Shown here piece after piece: positions 8,445 through 17,210 of a DNA stretch of 64,000 nt. The DNA is from Luethyella okanaganae (GTDB lineage: Bacteria; Actinomycetota; Actinomycetes; Actinomycetales; Microbacteriaceae), in the NCBI RefSeq assembly GCF_042660285.1, contig NZ_JBHSTP010000004.1:62001-126000 (forward strand), in the 5' to 3' direction. The notes under the pieces are model-generated. The model searched no databases. It was not told the origin of the DNA and saw only the letters and a list, made by a program, of their open reading frames with translations. Both the position numbers and the translations under genes were made by a program. Each line of letters begins with the position of its first letter. The first letter of the stretch is position 1.

Positions 8445-8505
8445 CCGCCGCTCCGCCGGCGGTGTCCCGGCTGGGGGAACGGTGTCGTTCATGAGGATCA
8501 TCCGT

Positions 8506-10113
8506 TCACATCCGGAAGAGGCCGAAGGAGGTTTCGCCCAACGGCGCGTTGGCGCACACGTCGAGGGCCAGTCCGAGTATCGTGCGCGTCTCGGCAGGGT
8601 CGATGACCCCGTCGTCCCAGAGCCGCGCGGTGGAGTAGTAGGGGCTGCCCTGAGTCTCATACTGTTCCCGGATGGGAGCTTTGAAGTCCTCCTCGGATTC
8701 CGGCGACCACTTCTCGCCACGCGCGTCGAACTGGTCGCGTTTGACGGTGGCGAGAACCGAGGATGCCTGAGCCCCGCCCATCACCGAGATACGGCTCGCC
8801 GGCCACATCCACAGAAAGCGCGGCGAATAGGCGCGGCCGCACATCGAGTAGTTGCCAGCGCCGAACGAGCCGCCGATCACGACAGTGAGCTTCGGCACAC
8901 GCGTCGTCGCAACGGCGGTGACCATCTTGGCGCCGTGCTTGGCGATCCCCCCGGCCTCGTAATCCTTGCCGACCATGAAGCCGGAGATGTTCTGCAGAAA
9001 CACGAGCGGGATTCCGCGCTGATCGCACAGCTCGACGAAGTGCGCCCCCTTCATCGCCGACTCCGAGAAGAGCACGCCGTTGTTGGCGACGATGCCGATC
9101 GGATGACCGTGCAGCCGGGCGAATCCAGTCACGAGAGTCGTGCCGTACTCCTTCTTGAACTCGTGGAACTCGCTGCCGTCGACGAGGCGCGCGATGACCT
9201 CGCGCACGTCGTAGGGGGCCTGCACGTCGACGGGCACGGCACCGTAGAGTTCGGCCGGATCGACGATGGGCTCCCGGCTCGGCGCCACCTCCCAGGCGGG
9301 GGCGGACGTCCTGGGCAGTGTTGCGACGATGTCGCGCACGATCTGCAGGGCGTGCTCGTCGTTCTCGGCCAGATGGTCGGTGACCCCGGAGATGCGGGAG
9401 TGCACCTCGCCCCCACCGAGTTCTTCGGCCGTGACGATCTCGCCGATCGCCGCTTTCACGAGCGGCGGGCCGCCGAGGAAGATCGTTCCCTGCCCGCGTA
9501 CGATGACGGTCTCGTCGCTCATCGCGGGCACGTATGCGCCGCCCGCCGTGCAGGATCCCATGACCGAGGCGATCTGTGGGATCGCGGCGGCCGACATCCT
9601 GGCCTGGTTGTAGAAGATCCTGCCGAAGTGTTCCCGGTCGGGAAAGACCTCGTCCTGCATCGGCAGGAACGCGCCGCCGGAGTCGACGAGGTAGATGCAC
9701 GGCAGCCTGTTCTCGAGCGCGACCTCTTGCGCCCGCAGATGTTTCTTGACCGTCATCGGGTAGTAGGTTCCACCCTTGACGGTGGCGTCGTTCGAGATCA
9801 CGAGCACGTGCCTGCCGTGGATGAGCCCGACACCGGCGATGACACCCGCCCCGGGGGACTCGTCGTCGTAGAGGCCGTTCGCGGCGAGCGGAGCGAGTTC
9901 GAGGAACGGGCTGCCCTCGTCGAGGAGATGGTCGATGCGTTCGCGCGGCAGCAGCTTGCCGCGCGCGATGTGACGTTCGCGAGAGGCTGGCAGTCCACCG
10001 GCGGCGGCGGCAGCGAGTTTGTCGTGCAGTTCTGTCACAAGAGAGCGCTGAGAGGCCTCGTTGTCAGCGAAGCCCGAGCTTGCCGCATCCACCCTGCTGG
10101 TCAACGTCGTCAT
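8506..10113 (-). CDS. accD1: Acyl-CoA carboxylase beta subunit (carboxyltransferase)
   Basis: This 535-aa protein has the two crotonase-like halves of biotin-dependent carboxyltransferases. Visible features are GSCTAGGAYVPAMSDE, FLGGPPLVKAA, FLQNISGFMVGKDYE and the C-terminal GGSFGAGNYSMCGRAYSPRF. That pattern is closest to methylcrotonyl-CoA carboxylase beta subunits. It is followed within a few bases by accA, its catalytic partner. Ninety-odd bases separate it from bkdC upstream, so a minor internal promoter is possible but none is clear. Confidence 0.92.
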   Translation of the reverse strand: MTTLTSRVDAASSGFADNEASQRSLVTELHDKLAAAAAGGLPASRERHIARGKLLPRERIDHLLDEGSPFLELAPLAANGLYDDESPGAGVIAGVGLIHGRHVLVISNDATVKGGTYYPMTVKKHLRAQEVALENRLPCIYLVDSGGAFLPMQDEVFPDREHFGRIFYNQARMSAAAIPQIASVMGSCTAGGAYVPAMSDETVIVRGQGTIFLGGPPLVKAAIGEIVTAEELGGGEVHSRISGVTDHLAENDEHALQIVRDIVATLPRTSAPAWEVAPSREPIVDPAELYGAVPVDVQAPYDVREVIARLVDGSEFHEFKKEYGTTLVTGFARLHGHPIGIVANNGVLFSESAMKGAHFVELCDQRGIPLVFLQNISGFMVGKDYEAGGIAKHGAKMVTAVATTRVPKLTVVIGGSFGAGNYSMCGRAYSPRFLWMWPASRISVMGGAQASSVLATVKRDQFDARGEKWSPESEEDFKAPIREQYETQGSPYYSTARLWDDGVIDPAETRTILGLALDVCANAPLGETSFGLFRM

Positions 10114-10206
10114 CGAGCCTGTGTCCCCATCGACCTCGTCCTGTCTGTCAAACCATCATGTCGGCTCGGCATGCTGCCGCGCCAGGTTCTCTCGCCGAGC
10201 CGCGCA

Positions 10207-11694
10207 TCACACCATGGTCAGCACCCTGCCGGGTTCGGCGAGGATCGAACCGACGTCGGCGAGGAATCGTGAGCCCTGTTCGCCGTCTACGAGCCGGTGG
10301 TCGAACGACAGGCTGAGGGTCACGATGTCGCGCAATGCGATACCGCCTCGAAACTCACGGGGCTCCCGGCGCACCGCGCCCATGGCGAGGATGCCGGCCT
10401 CACCAGGATTGAGGATAGGGGTGCCAGCGTCGATACCGAAGACTCCGATGTTCGTGATCGAGATCGTGCCGCCTTCAAGATCTGCCGGTGGCGTCTTGCC
10501 GGCCCGCGCGGTCTGGGTGAGCTTGGCGAGCGCCGAGACGAGTCCGGCGAGGTCGAGCGCATCGGCGTCCTTGATGTTGGGCACGAGAAGACCACGCGGC
10601 GTCGCGGCCGCGATGCCGAGGTTGACGTAGTGGTACTGCACGATCTCCTGGGCCGCATCGTCCCAGTGCGCATTGAGAGAGGGGGTGCGCGTCACCGCGA
10701 CGCAGACCGCCTTCGCGACGACGGTGAGGATGTTGACGTGGATGTCCGAGAACGCGCGGTCCTCCTTGAGCGCGGCGAGCAGTTCCATCGTCCTGGTCAC
10801 GTCGACGGTCAAGAATTCCGTGACATGCGGTGCCGTGAACGCGCTCTGCACCATCGCCGCAGCGGTGAGCTTGCGCACGCTCCTGATCGGGGTGCGCGTC
10901 TCACGTTCCGCGCTCCCAGATCTTGCGACGCCGGCCGAACCGTCACCGCCGGTCGAACCGTCCCCACCGGCCGAACCGTCCCCGCCGGTCGAGCCGGTCG
11001 AAACCAAGGCTCCCGCCCCCGCCGTCCCGGTTGCCACCGCGAGCACGTCGTCGCGCGTGATGAGCCCGTCTGCCCCGGTTCCCGTGACCGTTCCGAGGTC
11101 GACTCCCAGGCCGCGGGCAAGCTTGCGCACGGGCGGGGTGGAGCGAAGGCGCTCGCCGATCGCACCGGTTTCGACGACCTCAACCGGGGACGGTGGGCGC
11201 GGCTCGACCGGCGTAGACGCGGCATGTGCATGGGCACGGCGCACCGGGCGCCCCGTCCCCTCGTCTTTCGCTCCGTAGCCGACGAGGTTCGGCTCGGGAG
11301 CGTCCGGTGCCGGCGCGGCTCGCATCGTGTCGCCCTCGCCTCCCGCGAGGCCGGAGGGGCCGGAGACGCCCGAGTCCGACGAAGCCCCTGGGTCGGCTGA
11401 GCCCTCACCGGGTGCCGGAACATCCATGCCGGCCTCGCCCACGGCTCCGTCGTCCACCTCGAACGCGACGATCCGCTCTCCGACGTTCACGGTGACGCCG
11501 GGTTCTGCATATAACTTGGCGACCGTGCCGGCGAAGGGCGACGGCAACTCGACGATGGCCTTGGCCGTCTCGACATCGGCGATGATCTGGTTGAGCGCGA
11601 CAGCGTCGCCGACGGCGACGCGCCAGGTCACGATCTCGGACTCGGTGAGTCCCTCGCCGAGATCCGGCAGCACGAAATCGCGTATGACGCTCAC
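10207..11694 (-). CDS. bkdC: Branched-chain 2-oxoacid dehydrogenase E2 (lipoyl acyltransferase)
   Basis: This 495-aa E2 protein has one N-terminal lipoyl domain (lysine in DVETAKAIVELP), a peripheral subunit-binding domain (VRKLARGLGVDL...DGLITRDDV) and a C-terminal catalytic domain ending with the active-site SFDHRLVDG. Two Ala/Pro/Gly/Ser-rich linkers separate the domains; the second contains a six-residue repeat (GSTGGD/GSAGGD). The GTG at 11694 overlaps the bkdB stop as GTGA; the open frame further upstream is a shadow of bkdB. With BkdA and BkdB it makes isovaleryl-, isobutyryl- or 2-methylbutyryl-CoA. Confidence 0.93.
   Translation of the reverse strand: MSVIRDFVLPDLGEGLTESEIVTWRVAVGDAVALNQIIADVETAKAIVELPSPFAGTVAKLYAEPGVTVNVGERIVAFEVDDGAVGEAGMDVPAPGEGSADPGASSDSGVSGPSGLAGGEGDTMRAAPAPDAPEPNLVGYGAKDEGTGRPVRRAHAHAASTPVEPRPPSPVEVVETGAIGERLRSTPPVRKLARGLGVDLGTVTGTGADGLITRDDVLAVATGTAGAGALVSTGSTGGDGSAGGDGSTGGDGSAGVARSGSAERETRTPIRSVRKLTAAAMVQSAFTAPHVTEFLTVDVTRTMELLAALKEDRAFSDIHVNILTVVAKAVCVAVTRTPSLNAHWDDAAQEIVQYHYVNLGIAAATPRGLLVPNIKDADALDLAGLVSALAKLTQTARAGKTPPADLEGGTISITNIGVFGIDAGTPILNPGEAGILAMGAVRREPREFRGGIALRDIVTLSLSFDHRLVDGEQGSRFLADVGSILAEPGRVLTMV
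10927..10998. repeat. 18-bp imperfect tandem repeat in the bkdC linker
   Basis: Four 18-bp units, each of the form (A/C)CC-GCCGG-(T/C)-CGAACCGTC, lie in frame in bkdC and encode alternating GSTGGD and GSAGGD blocks. Being a multiple of three, unit gain or loss would change only linker length between the E3-binding and catalytic domains. Confidence 0.85.
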
Positions 11695-12722
11695 AGGAGG
11701 CTCCCCCCGGATTCGCTCGCGAGCGCACTGAGCGAGTTCGGGCGGTCGAGCGCACGGTCGACACCATCGAGGATGCGGTCGAGGTCCGGCAGATGGTATG
11801 ACTCCAGCTTCGACGCCGGGTAGGGGATGTCGAAGCCAGTCACCCGCACCGGGGCGTGCTCGAGATAGTCGAAGCACCGTTCGGTGAGGCTCGCGGCAAT
11901 CTCGGCGCCGAGCCCGCCCGACTGCGCAGCCTCATGTGTGACGACGAGCCGACCGGTCTTGCGCACGGAAGCCTCGACGGTGGCGAAGTCGATGGGCGCG
12001 AGCGAGCGCAGATCGATGACCTCGATCGAGATGCCATCGTCGGTGGCGGCGACCGCCGCATCACGCGCGGTCGGCACGAGTGGTCCGTAGGCGACGAGGG
12101 TGACATCCGTTCCCCTCGTCACGATGTGCGCCCCGCCCATGGGAGGGGCGTCGTCGAGCGGCCGCTCCAGTTCGACCTCGCCCTTCATGTGGTAGCGACG
12201 CTTCGGCTCGAAATAGAGTACGGGATCGTCGGATGCGATCGCCTGCTGGATCATCGTGTACGCGTCCTGCGGGTTCGATACGCTCACGACCCGCAGTCCG
12301 GAGGTGTGCGCGAAGTAGGCCTCGGGAGACTCTGAGTGGTGCTCGGCCGCGCCGATGCCGCCGCCGAACGGGATGCGGACGGTGATGGGCATCTTCACCG
12401 CGCCGCGCGTGCGGTAATGCAACTTGGCGACCTGGCAGACGATCTGGTCGAACGCCGGGTAGACGAAACCGTCGAACTGGATCTCGACGACCGGGCGATA
12501 GCCGCGGAACGCGAGGCCTACGGCGGTGCCGAGGATGCCGGCTTCGGCGAGCGGGGTGTCCACGACCCGCCGCGGTCCGAACTCCCTCTGCAGGCCGTCG
12601 GTAATGCGGTAGACCCCGCCGAGGGCACCGATGTCCTCGCCCATGACCACGACCTTGGGGTCGGTGCCGAGGGCATTGCGCAAGCCTGCATTGATGGCAC
12701 TGGCCATGGTCATGATCGTCAT
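11691..12722 (-). CDS. bkdB: Branched-chain 2-oxoacid dehydrogenase E1 beta
   Basis: This 343-aa protein is the E1 beta subunit. It shows VVVMGEDIGALGGVYRITDG, FGPRRVVDTPLAEAGILGTA and the PFGGGIGAAEHHSESPEA stretch of branched-chain rather than pyruvate enzymes. It pairs with BkdA to form the thiamine-diphosphate-dependent heterotetramer. Both ends overlap neighbours by four bases, so stoichiometric coupled translation with BkdA and BkdC is expected. Confidence 0.94.
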   Translation of the reverse strand: MTIMTMASAINAGLRNALGTDPKVVVMGEDIGALGGVYRITDGLQREFGPRRVVDTPLAEAGILGTAVGLAFRGYRPVVEIQFDGFVYPAFDQIVCQVAKLHYRTRGAVKMPITVRIPFGGGIGAAEHHSESPEAYFAHTSGLRVVSVSNPQDAYTMIQQAIASDDPVLYFEPKRRYHMKGEVELERPLDDAPPMGGAHIVTRGTDVTLVAYGPLVPTARDAAVAATDDGISIEVIDLRSLAPIDFATVEASVRKTGRLVVTHEAAQSGGLGAEIAASLTERCFDYLEHAPVRVTGFDIPYPASKLESYHLPDLDRILDGVDRALDRPNSLSALASESGGSLL

Positions 12723-13864
12723 CGGTGATCTCCTTGCGTCGCGGCATCCGTTTCGCCTAAAGACTGCAAATACCGGGTGTATTGCTCGCGCTCACGCTCG
12801 ATCGTGGTGTTCGGCTCGGCATAGACGTTGTCGAAGACGGAGAGCGGCTCGGGATCGGGCATCGAGATCGTCGCGGCACGCAACTCGACGGCGACGGCAT
12901 CGGCCTTCGCCGAGACGCGCTGTTCGAGCTCGGGTGTGAAGCCGCCGAGACCGCGCAGGTAAGCGGCGAGACGGGCGATCGGATCGCGAGCTCCCCACTC
13001 CTCGAGCTCGACCGGGTCGCGGTAGCGCGTGGGGTCGTCGGCGGTGGTGTGCGGCCCCATGCGATAGGTGACCGCTTCGATGAAGGTGGGACCGCCGCCG
13101 GTGCGAGCTCGGTCGAGCGCGATGCGGGTGGCCGCCATCACGGCGAGGACGTCGTTGCCGTCGACACGCAGGCTCGGGATGCCGAACCCGGGCGCTCTAT
13201 CGGCGATGGGCCGGTGCGCCTGCAATCCGACGGGTTCGGAGATGGCCCAGTGGTTGTTCTGGCAGAAGAAGATCACGGGAGCCTGGAACGTCGCGGCGAA
13301 GACGAGAGCCTCATTCACGTCGCCCTCGCTCGTCGCTCCGTCACCGAAATAGGCGATGGCCACCGAGTCGTCGCCATCGGCCTGGATGCCCAGTGCGTAG
13401 CCGGTTGCATGCAGCGTCTGTGCTCCGATGATCACCTGCGGTGTGGCCATGTTGATGTCGTAGGGGTTCCATCCCGACGATGCCACGCCCCGCCAGACCC
13501 GGGTGAGGTCGGCGAGCCGGACGCCTCGACAATAGGCTACGGCGTTCTCACGGTAGCTCGAGAAGACGAAGTCGTCGGGCCGGAGCGCCCTACCGGAGCC
13601 GATCTGCGCGGCCTCCTGTCCGAGCAGAGGCGGCCAGAGGCCGAGCTGGCCCTGGCGCTGCAGCGCCGTCGCCTCGGCGTCGATGCGCCGGACCACGACC
13701 ATGTCCTCGTAGAGATCGGCAAGAGCCGCGGCGTCGAGGTCGGCGATCCACGGGTCGATGGCCGGATTGCCGATGCGTTCGCCGGTGGGGGTGAGAAGCT
13801 GAATCGCGTCCTCGAACGGTACGAGGAGCATCGCCTCCTGAGTCTGATTGGACACTGCGCGCAA
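12719..13864 (-). CDS. bkdA: Branched-chain 2-oxoacid dehydrogenase E1 alpha
   Basis: This 381-aa protein is the E1 alpha subunit and the first gene of the operon. The thiamine-diphosphate site is visible as GDGATSEGDVNEAL...FFCQNNHWAIS (the GDG-to-NN motif). RHDPxxR-type loops follow around YRDPVELEEWGARDP. It lies back-to-back with an Lrp-type regulator across 175 bases. The substrate set (leucine, valine and isoleucine keto acids) is inferred from the downstream carboxylase, lyase and CoA-transferase genes. Confidence 0.94.
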   Translation of the reverse strand: MRAVSNQTQEAMLLVPFEDAIQLLTPTGERIGNPAIDPWIADLDAAALADLYEDMVVVRRIDAEATALQRQGQLGLWPPLLGQEAAQIGSGRALRPDDFVFSSYRENAVAYCRGVRLADLTRVWRGVASSGWNPYDINMATPQVIIGAQTLHATGYALGIQADGDDSVAIAYFGDGATSEGDVNEALVFAATFQAPVIFFCQNNHWAISEPVGLQAHRPIADRAPGFGIPSLRVDGNDVLAVMAATRIALDRARTGGGPTFIEAVTYRMGPHTTADDPTRYRDPVELEEWGARDPIARLAAYLRGLGGFTPELEQRVSAKADAVAVELRAATISMPDPEPLSVFDNVYAEPNTTIEREREQYTRYLQSLGETDAATQGDHR

Positions 13865-13985
13865 CCTTTTCTGTCACGTCCGGAACCGGGACCGCTTGTG
13901 GCTTCGCCGATCCGCCCGCGGCGTCGCTGCCGAAGGTACTGCGACCCTACGCGCGGTGCTCATCAAGCACAAGTACCCGAAGAAT

Positions 13986-14009
13986 TATTGATCACTGTGC
14001 TCTATTGAT
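13986..14009. promoter_or_regulatory. Candidate Lrp-type binding repeats between bkdA and the regulator gene
   Basis: TATTGAT occurs at 13986-13992 and again at 14003-14009, start points 17 bases apart, in the most AT-rich part of the divergent intergenic region. The second copy overlaps the -35 of the regulator gene. Regularly spaced AT-rich half-sites suit an Lrp/AsnC octamer. The assignment is inference. Confidence 0.4.
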
Positions 14010-14031
14010 GGGAAACAAGCCCCGCTATAGT
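14005..14031 (+). promoter_or_regulatory. Leaderless promoter of the Lrp/AsnC regulator
   Basis: TTGATG (14005-14010) and TATAGT (14026-14031) are 15 bases apart. The -10 ends eight bases before the ATG at 14040, and no ribosome binding site precedes the ATG, so the transcript probably starts at the start codon. Confidence 0.5.
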
Positions 14032-14039
14032 TTGGCAGT

Positions 14040-14507
14040 ATGCACAATCTCGATGCGACGGATATTCAGCTTCTCCTCGCCCTCTCCGAGGACCCGAGGT
14101 CCACCTTCGTCGCACTCGCCGAGAGACTCGGCCTCTCACGCAACACCGTTCAGGCGCATATGGCCAAACTGGAGCGCACGAACGTGTTCCAATCGTTCGA
14201 CCGACGGCTCAATCCGGTGCCTCTCGGCTATCCGCTGACAGCCTTCGTCTCGGTGCATGTGCAGCAGAAGAAGCTCGGCGCGATCGTGGAGGAATTGGTC
14301 GCAATACCCGAGATCATCCAGGCGCACGGCCTCAGCGGGCAGAGCGACCTGCTCGTGCGGGTGGTCTGCACCGATGCCGAGGATCTCTTCCGCATCGACG
14401 CCCTCATCCTCGCCTGCGACGGGGTGGAGCGCACCGAGACGTCGCTGGCGATGGGCGAGCTCATTCCGTTCCGGATGCGCCCGCTTCTCAAACGCAGCGT
14501 CCGTTAG
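14040..14507 (+). CDS. Lrp/AsnC-family regulator, probable regulator of the bkd operon
   Basis: This 155-aa protein has the N-terminal AsnC helix-turn-helix (LDATDIQLLLALSED, LGLSRNTVQAHMAKLE) and a C-terminal RAM/AsnC ligand-binding domain (FVSVHVQQKKLGAIVEEL, HGLSGQSDLLVRV). It is transcribed away from the branched-chain-acid operon. Regulators of this type respond to amino acids or their keto acids, so control of bkdA by a branched-chain amino acid is the likely job. That link is inferred from position. Confidence 0.88.
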   Translation: MHNLDATDIQLLLALSEDPRSTFVALAERLGLSRNTVQAHMAKLERTNVFQSFDRRLNPVPLGYPLTAFVSVHVQQKKLGAIVEELVAIPEIIQAHGLSGQSDLLVRVVCTDAEDLFRIDALILACDGVERTETSLAMGELIPFRMRPLLKRSVR

Positions 14508-14681
14508 TCGGGCCGGGGCCGATGGCGCTTCTCGGCTGCCGCCCCGACGGGTTGGCGACCAGGACCGCTCCAGCAGTCTGTCCGGCCCCGCCAGAACGCG
14601 ACACCGTCAGGCACGCTCACCACCTCTTGGAGGAGACACCTTGCCATCGCCTTGCCACCGTTGGACCGCTCCCTGAGACGA

Positions 14682-14719
14682 CGGATGCCCGCCCAGCACG
14701 AGAGCGGGACGGGCATCCG
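14682..14719. terminator. Bidirectional hairpin between lrp and pnp
   Basis: A perfect 10-bp stem, CGGATGCCCG (14682-14691) and CGGGCATCCG (14710-14719), with an 18-base loop lies between the two convergent genes, 12 bases past the pnp stop. There is no U-tract on either side, as is common for actinobacterial terminators. Confidence 0.6.
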
Positions 14720-14731
14720 GTGCGAGTGGAA

Positions 14732-17032
14732 CTACTCTGCCTCGGCGCCTTCCGCAGGCCCGACGGGGCCTTCGCTGGCGGCGTCACGGCCGTGGGTCTC
14801 CGCCTCGTCGGCGACGACCGGGGCGAGCGAGAGCTTGCCTCGATCGTCGATCTTGGTGATCTCGACGAGGATCTTCTGGCCGACGCCGAGCACGTCTTCG
14901 ACGTTCTCGACACGCTTGCCACCGGCGAGCTTACGCACCTCGGAGATGTGCAGCAGGCCGTCCTTGCCGGGAAGCAGCGAGACGAAGGCGCCGAAAGTGG
15001 CGATCTTCACGACGGTCCCAAGGAACTGCTCGCCGACCTCGGGGTTGGTCGGGTTGGCGATGGCGTTGACCTGAGCGCGAGCGGCCTCGGCCGAAGGACC
15101 GTTGACGGCGCCAATGTACACGGTGCCGTCCTCCTCGATCGAGATGTCGGCTCCGGTCTCGTCCTGGATCGCGTTGATCGTCTTGCCCTTCGGGCCGATC
15201 AGCTCGCCGATCTTGTCGACCGGGATCTGCACGGAGATCACGCGAGGCGCGGTCGGGGCCATCTCGTCGGGGGTATCGATCGCGGCGTTGAGCACCTGGA
15301 GGATCGTCGAGCGGGCGTCCTTCGCCTGCTTGAGCGCGGCGGCGAGCACCGAGGCAGGGATGCCGTCGAGCTTCGTGTCGAGCTGGATCGCGGTGACGAA
15401 CTCCGAGGTGCCGGCGACCTTGAAGTCCATGTCGCCGAGCGCGTCTTCGGCACCGAGGATGTCGGTGAGCGCCGCATAGCGGGTCTGACCGTCAACGGTG
15501 TCGGAGATGAGGCCCATGGCGATGCCCGCGACCGGTGCGCGCAGTGGCACACCGGCGTTCAGCAGCGACAGTGTCGAGGCGCATACGGAGCCCATCGACG
15601 TCGAACCGTTGGAGCCGAGAGCCTCCGACACCTGACGGATCGCGTAGGGGAACTCCTCGCGGTTCGGCAGCACCGGCACGAGAGCGCGCTCGGCGAGCGC
15701 GCCGTGGCCGATCTCACGACGCTTCGGTGAACCAACACGACCTGTCTCACCCGTCGAATACGGCGGGAAGTTGTAGTTGTGCATATAGCGCTTCTTGGTG
15801 ACAGGGCTCAGTGAGTCGATCTGCTGCTCGAGCTTGAGCATGTTCAGCGTGGTGACGCCCAGGATCTGGGTCTCGCCGCGCTGGAAGATCGCCGAACCGT
15901 GCACGCGCGGGATCACAGCGACCTCCGCGTCGAGCGGACGGATGTCGGCCAGCCCGCGGCCGTCGATGCGAACACCCTCGTTGAGCACGCGCGAGCGCAC
16001 GACGAGCTTGGTGACCGACTTGTAGGCGGCGCTCACCTGGCTGTTGGCGGAGGCGTCGAGCTCTCCGGCCTCGACCTTGGCGACGATGGCTTTCTTGACG
16101 CGGCCCTTGAGCTCGTCGTCGGCGTTCTGACGCTCGATCTTGTCGGCGATCTGGTAGACGCCTTTGAGCTCGTCATAGGCGAGTCCCGCGACGACGTCGT
16201 AGAGATTCTGCGCATAGGGCGGGAACAGCTGAAACTCGGCGGTCGGCTTGGACGCCTGTGCCGCGACCGAGGCCTGGGCCTCGACGAGCTGCTTGATGAA
16301 CGGCTTCGACGCCTCGATCCCCTCGGCGATGACCTCTTCGTTCGGCTTGATGGCGCCGCCCTTGATGAGCTCCCAGGCGTTGTCGGTCGCCTCGGCCTCG
16401 ATCATCATGATCGCGACGTCCTGGCTGCCATCGGCATCGGTCACGACGCGGCCAGCGACGACCATGCTGAACACGGCTTCGGCGAGCTGGGTGTGCTTCG
16501 GGAAGGCGACCCACTGGCCGGTGCCAGGGCCGTCGGGGATGAGCGCGACACGCACACCGCCGATCGGTCCCGAGAACGGCAGGCCCGCGATCTGGGTCGA
16601 CATGGATGCCGCGTTGATCGCGAGCACGTCGTAGAGCTCGTCGGGCTCGATGGCGAGCACGGTGACGACGACCTGGATCTCGTTGCGGAGACCGTCGACG
16701 AACGACGGGCGCAGAGGACGGTCGATAAGGCGACAGGTGAGGATCGCCTCGGTCGATGGACGGCCCTCACGACGGAAGAACGAGCCGGGGATGCGCCCAG
16801 CTGCATACATGCGCTCTTCGACGTCGATGGTCAGCGGGAAGAAGTCGAAGTTGTCCTTCGGCTGCTTGCTGACCGAGGTCGCCGAGAGAAGCATCGTCTC
16901 GTCGTCGATGTAGGCGGCTGCAGAGCCCTGGGCCTGCTGAGCGAGACGACCGGTCTCGAAACGGATGGTGCGGGTGCCGAACTTGCCGTTGTCGATAACG
17001 GTCTCGGCGAACGTGATTTCTGGACCTTCCAA
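14732..17032 (-). CDS. pnp: Polyribonucleotide nucleotidyltransferase (PNPase)
   Basis: This 766-aa protein is a 3'-5' phosphorolytic exoribonuclease that also makes 3' tails. It has two RNase PH-like cores (FFRREGRPSTEAILTCRLID in the first; GETQILGVTTL and SNGSTSMGSVCASTLSLL in the second), a KH domain with the GPKGKTI loop near residue 595, and a C-terminal S1 domain (GTVVKIATFGAFVSLLPGKDG). The start is TTG at 17032, with AAAGGAG nine to ten bases upstream. A long structured leader precedes it. rpsO, usually adjacent, is about 6.5 kb away. Confidence 0.96.
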   Translation of the reverse strand: MEGPEITFAETVIDNGKFGTRTIRFETGRLAQQAQGSAAAYIDDETMLLSATSVSKQPKDNFDFFPLTIDVEERMYAAGRIPGSFFRREGRPSTEAILTCRLIDRPLRPSFVDGLRNEIQVVVTVLAIEPDELYDVLAINAASMSTQIAGLPFSGPIGGVRVALIPDGPGTGQWVAFPKHTQLAEAVFSMVVAGRVVTDADGSQDVAIMMIEAEATDNAWELIKGGAIKPNEEVIAEGIEASKPFIKQLVEAQASVAAQASKPTAEFQLFPPYAQNLYDVVAGLAYDELKGVYQIADKIERQNADDELKGRVKKAIVAKVEAGELDASANSQVSAAYKSVTKLVVRSRVLNEGVRIDGRGLADIRPLDAEVAVIPRVHGSAIFQRGETQILGVTTLNMLKLEQQIDSLSPVTKKRYMHNYNFPPYSTGETGRVGSPKRREIGHGALAERALVPVLPNREEFPYAIRQVSEALGSNGSTSMGSVCASTLSLLNAGVPLRAPVAGIAMGLISDTVDGQTRYAALTDILGAEDALGDMDFKVAGTSEFVTAIQLDTKLDGIPASVLAAALKQAKDARSTILQVLNAAIDTPDEMAPTAPRVISVQIPVDKIGELIGPKGKTINAIQDETGADISIEEDGTVYIGAVNGPSAEAARAQVNAIANPTNPEVGEQFLGTVVKIATFGAFVSLLPGKDGLLHISEVRKLAGGKRVENVEDVLGVGQKILVEITKIDDRGKLSLAPVVADEAETHGRDAASEGPVGPAEGAEAE

Positions 17033-17129
17033 GAGGTCTTTCTCCTTTGTTTTACGTCGTCACCCCGTGTGGGTACGACTCGTACGCAGGAGCAGGGAAC
17101 AGGCAGAACTAAGCGTCTCAGGATGAGTC

Positions 17130-17210
17130 GCTCACGCTGGCCACCAGTAGAAGTCCGCCAACCGTTGACGGTTGGAGATCCACCACAGGGGACCAGCTTC
17201 CTGCCAGCCT
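17130..17210 (-). ncRNA. Structured pnp leader, probable Actino-pnp RNA motif
   Basis: In the 5' region of pnp, on its strand, a perfect 8-bp hairpin (CCAACCGT/ACGGTTGG, 17176-17169 and 17166-17159) is enclosed by an outer GCTGG/CCAGC pairing (17198-17194 and 17141-17137). A second hairpin, CCCTCG-TCT-CGAGGG, lies about 60 bases further upstream. The Actino-pnp motif is a known conserved RNA in front of actinobacterial exoribonuclease genes, and location and strand fit. I could not run a covariance search, so the match rests on structure, position and recall. Confidence 0.6.

Noticed and set aside
8290..10272. Plus-strand open frame of 660 codons
   Set aside because: It is antisense to accD and part of accA, both strongly supported by motifs.
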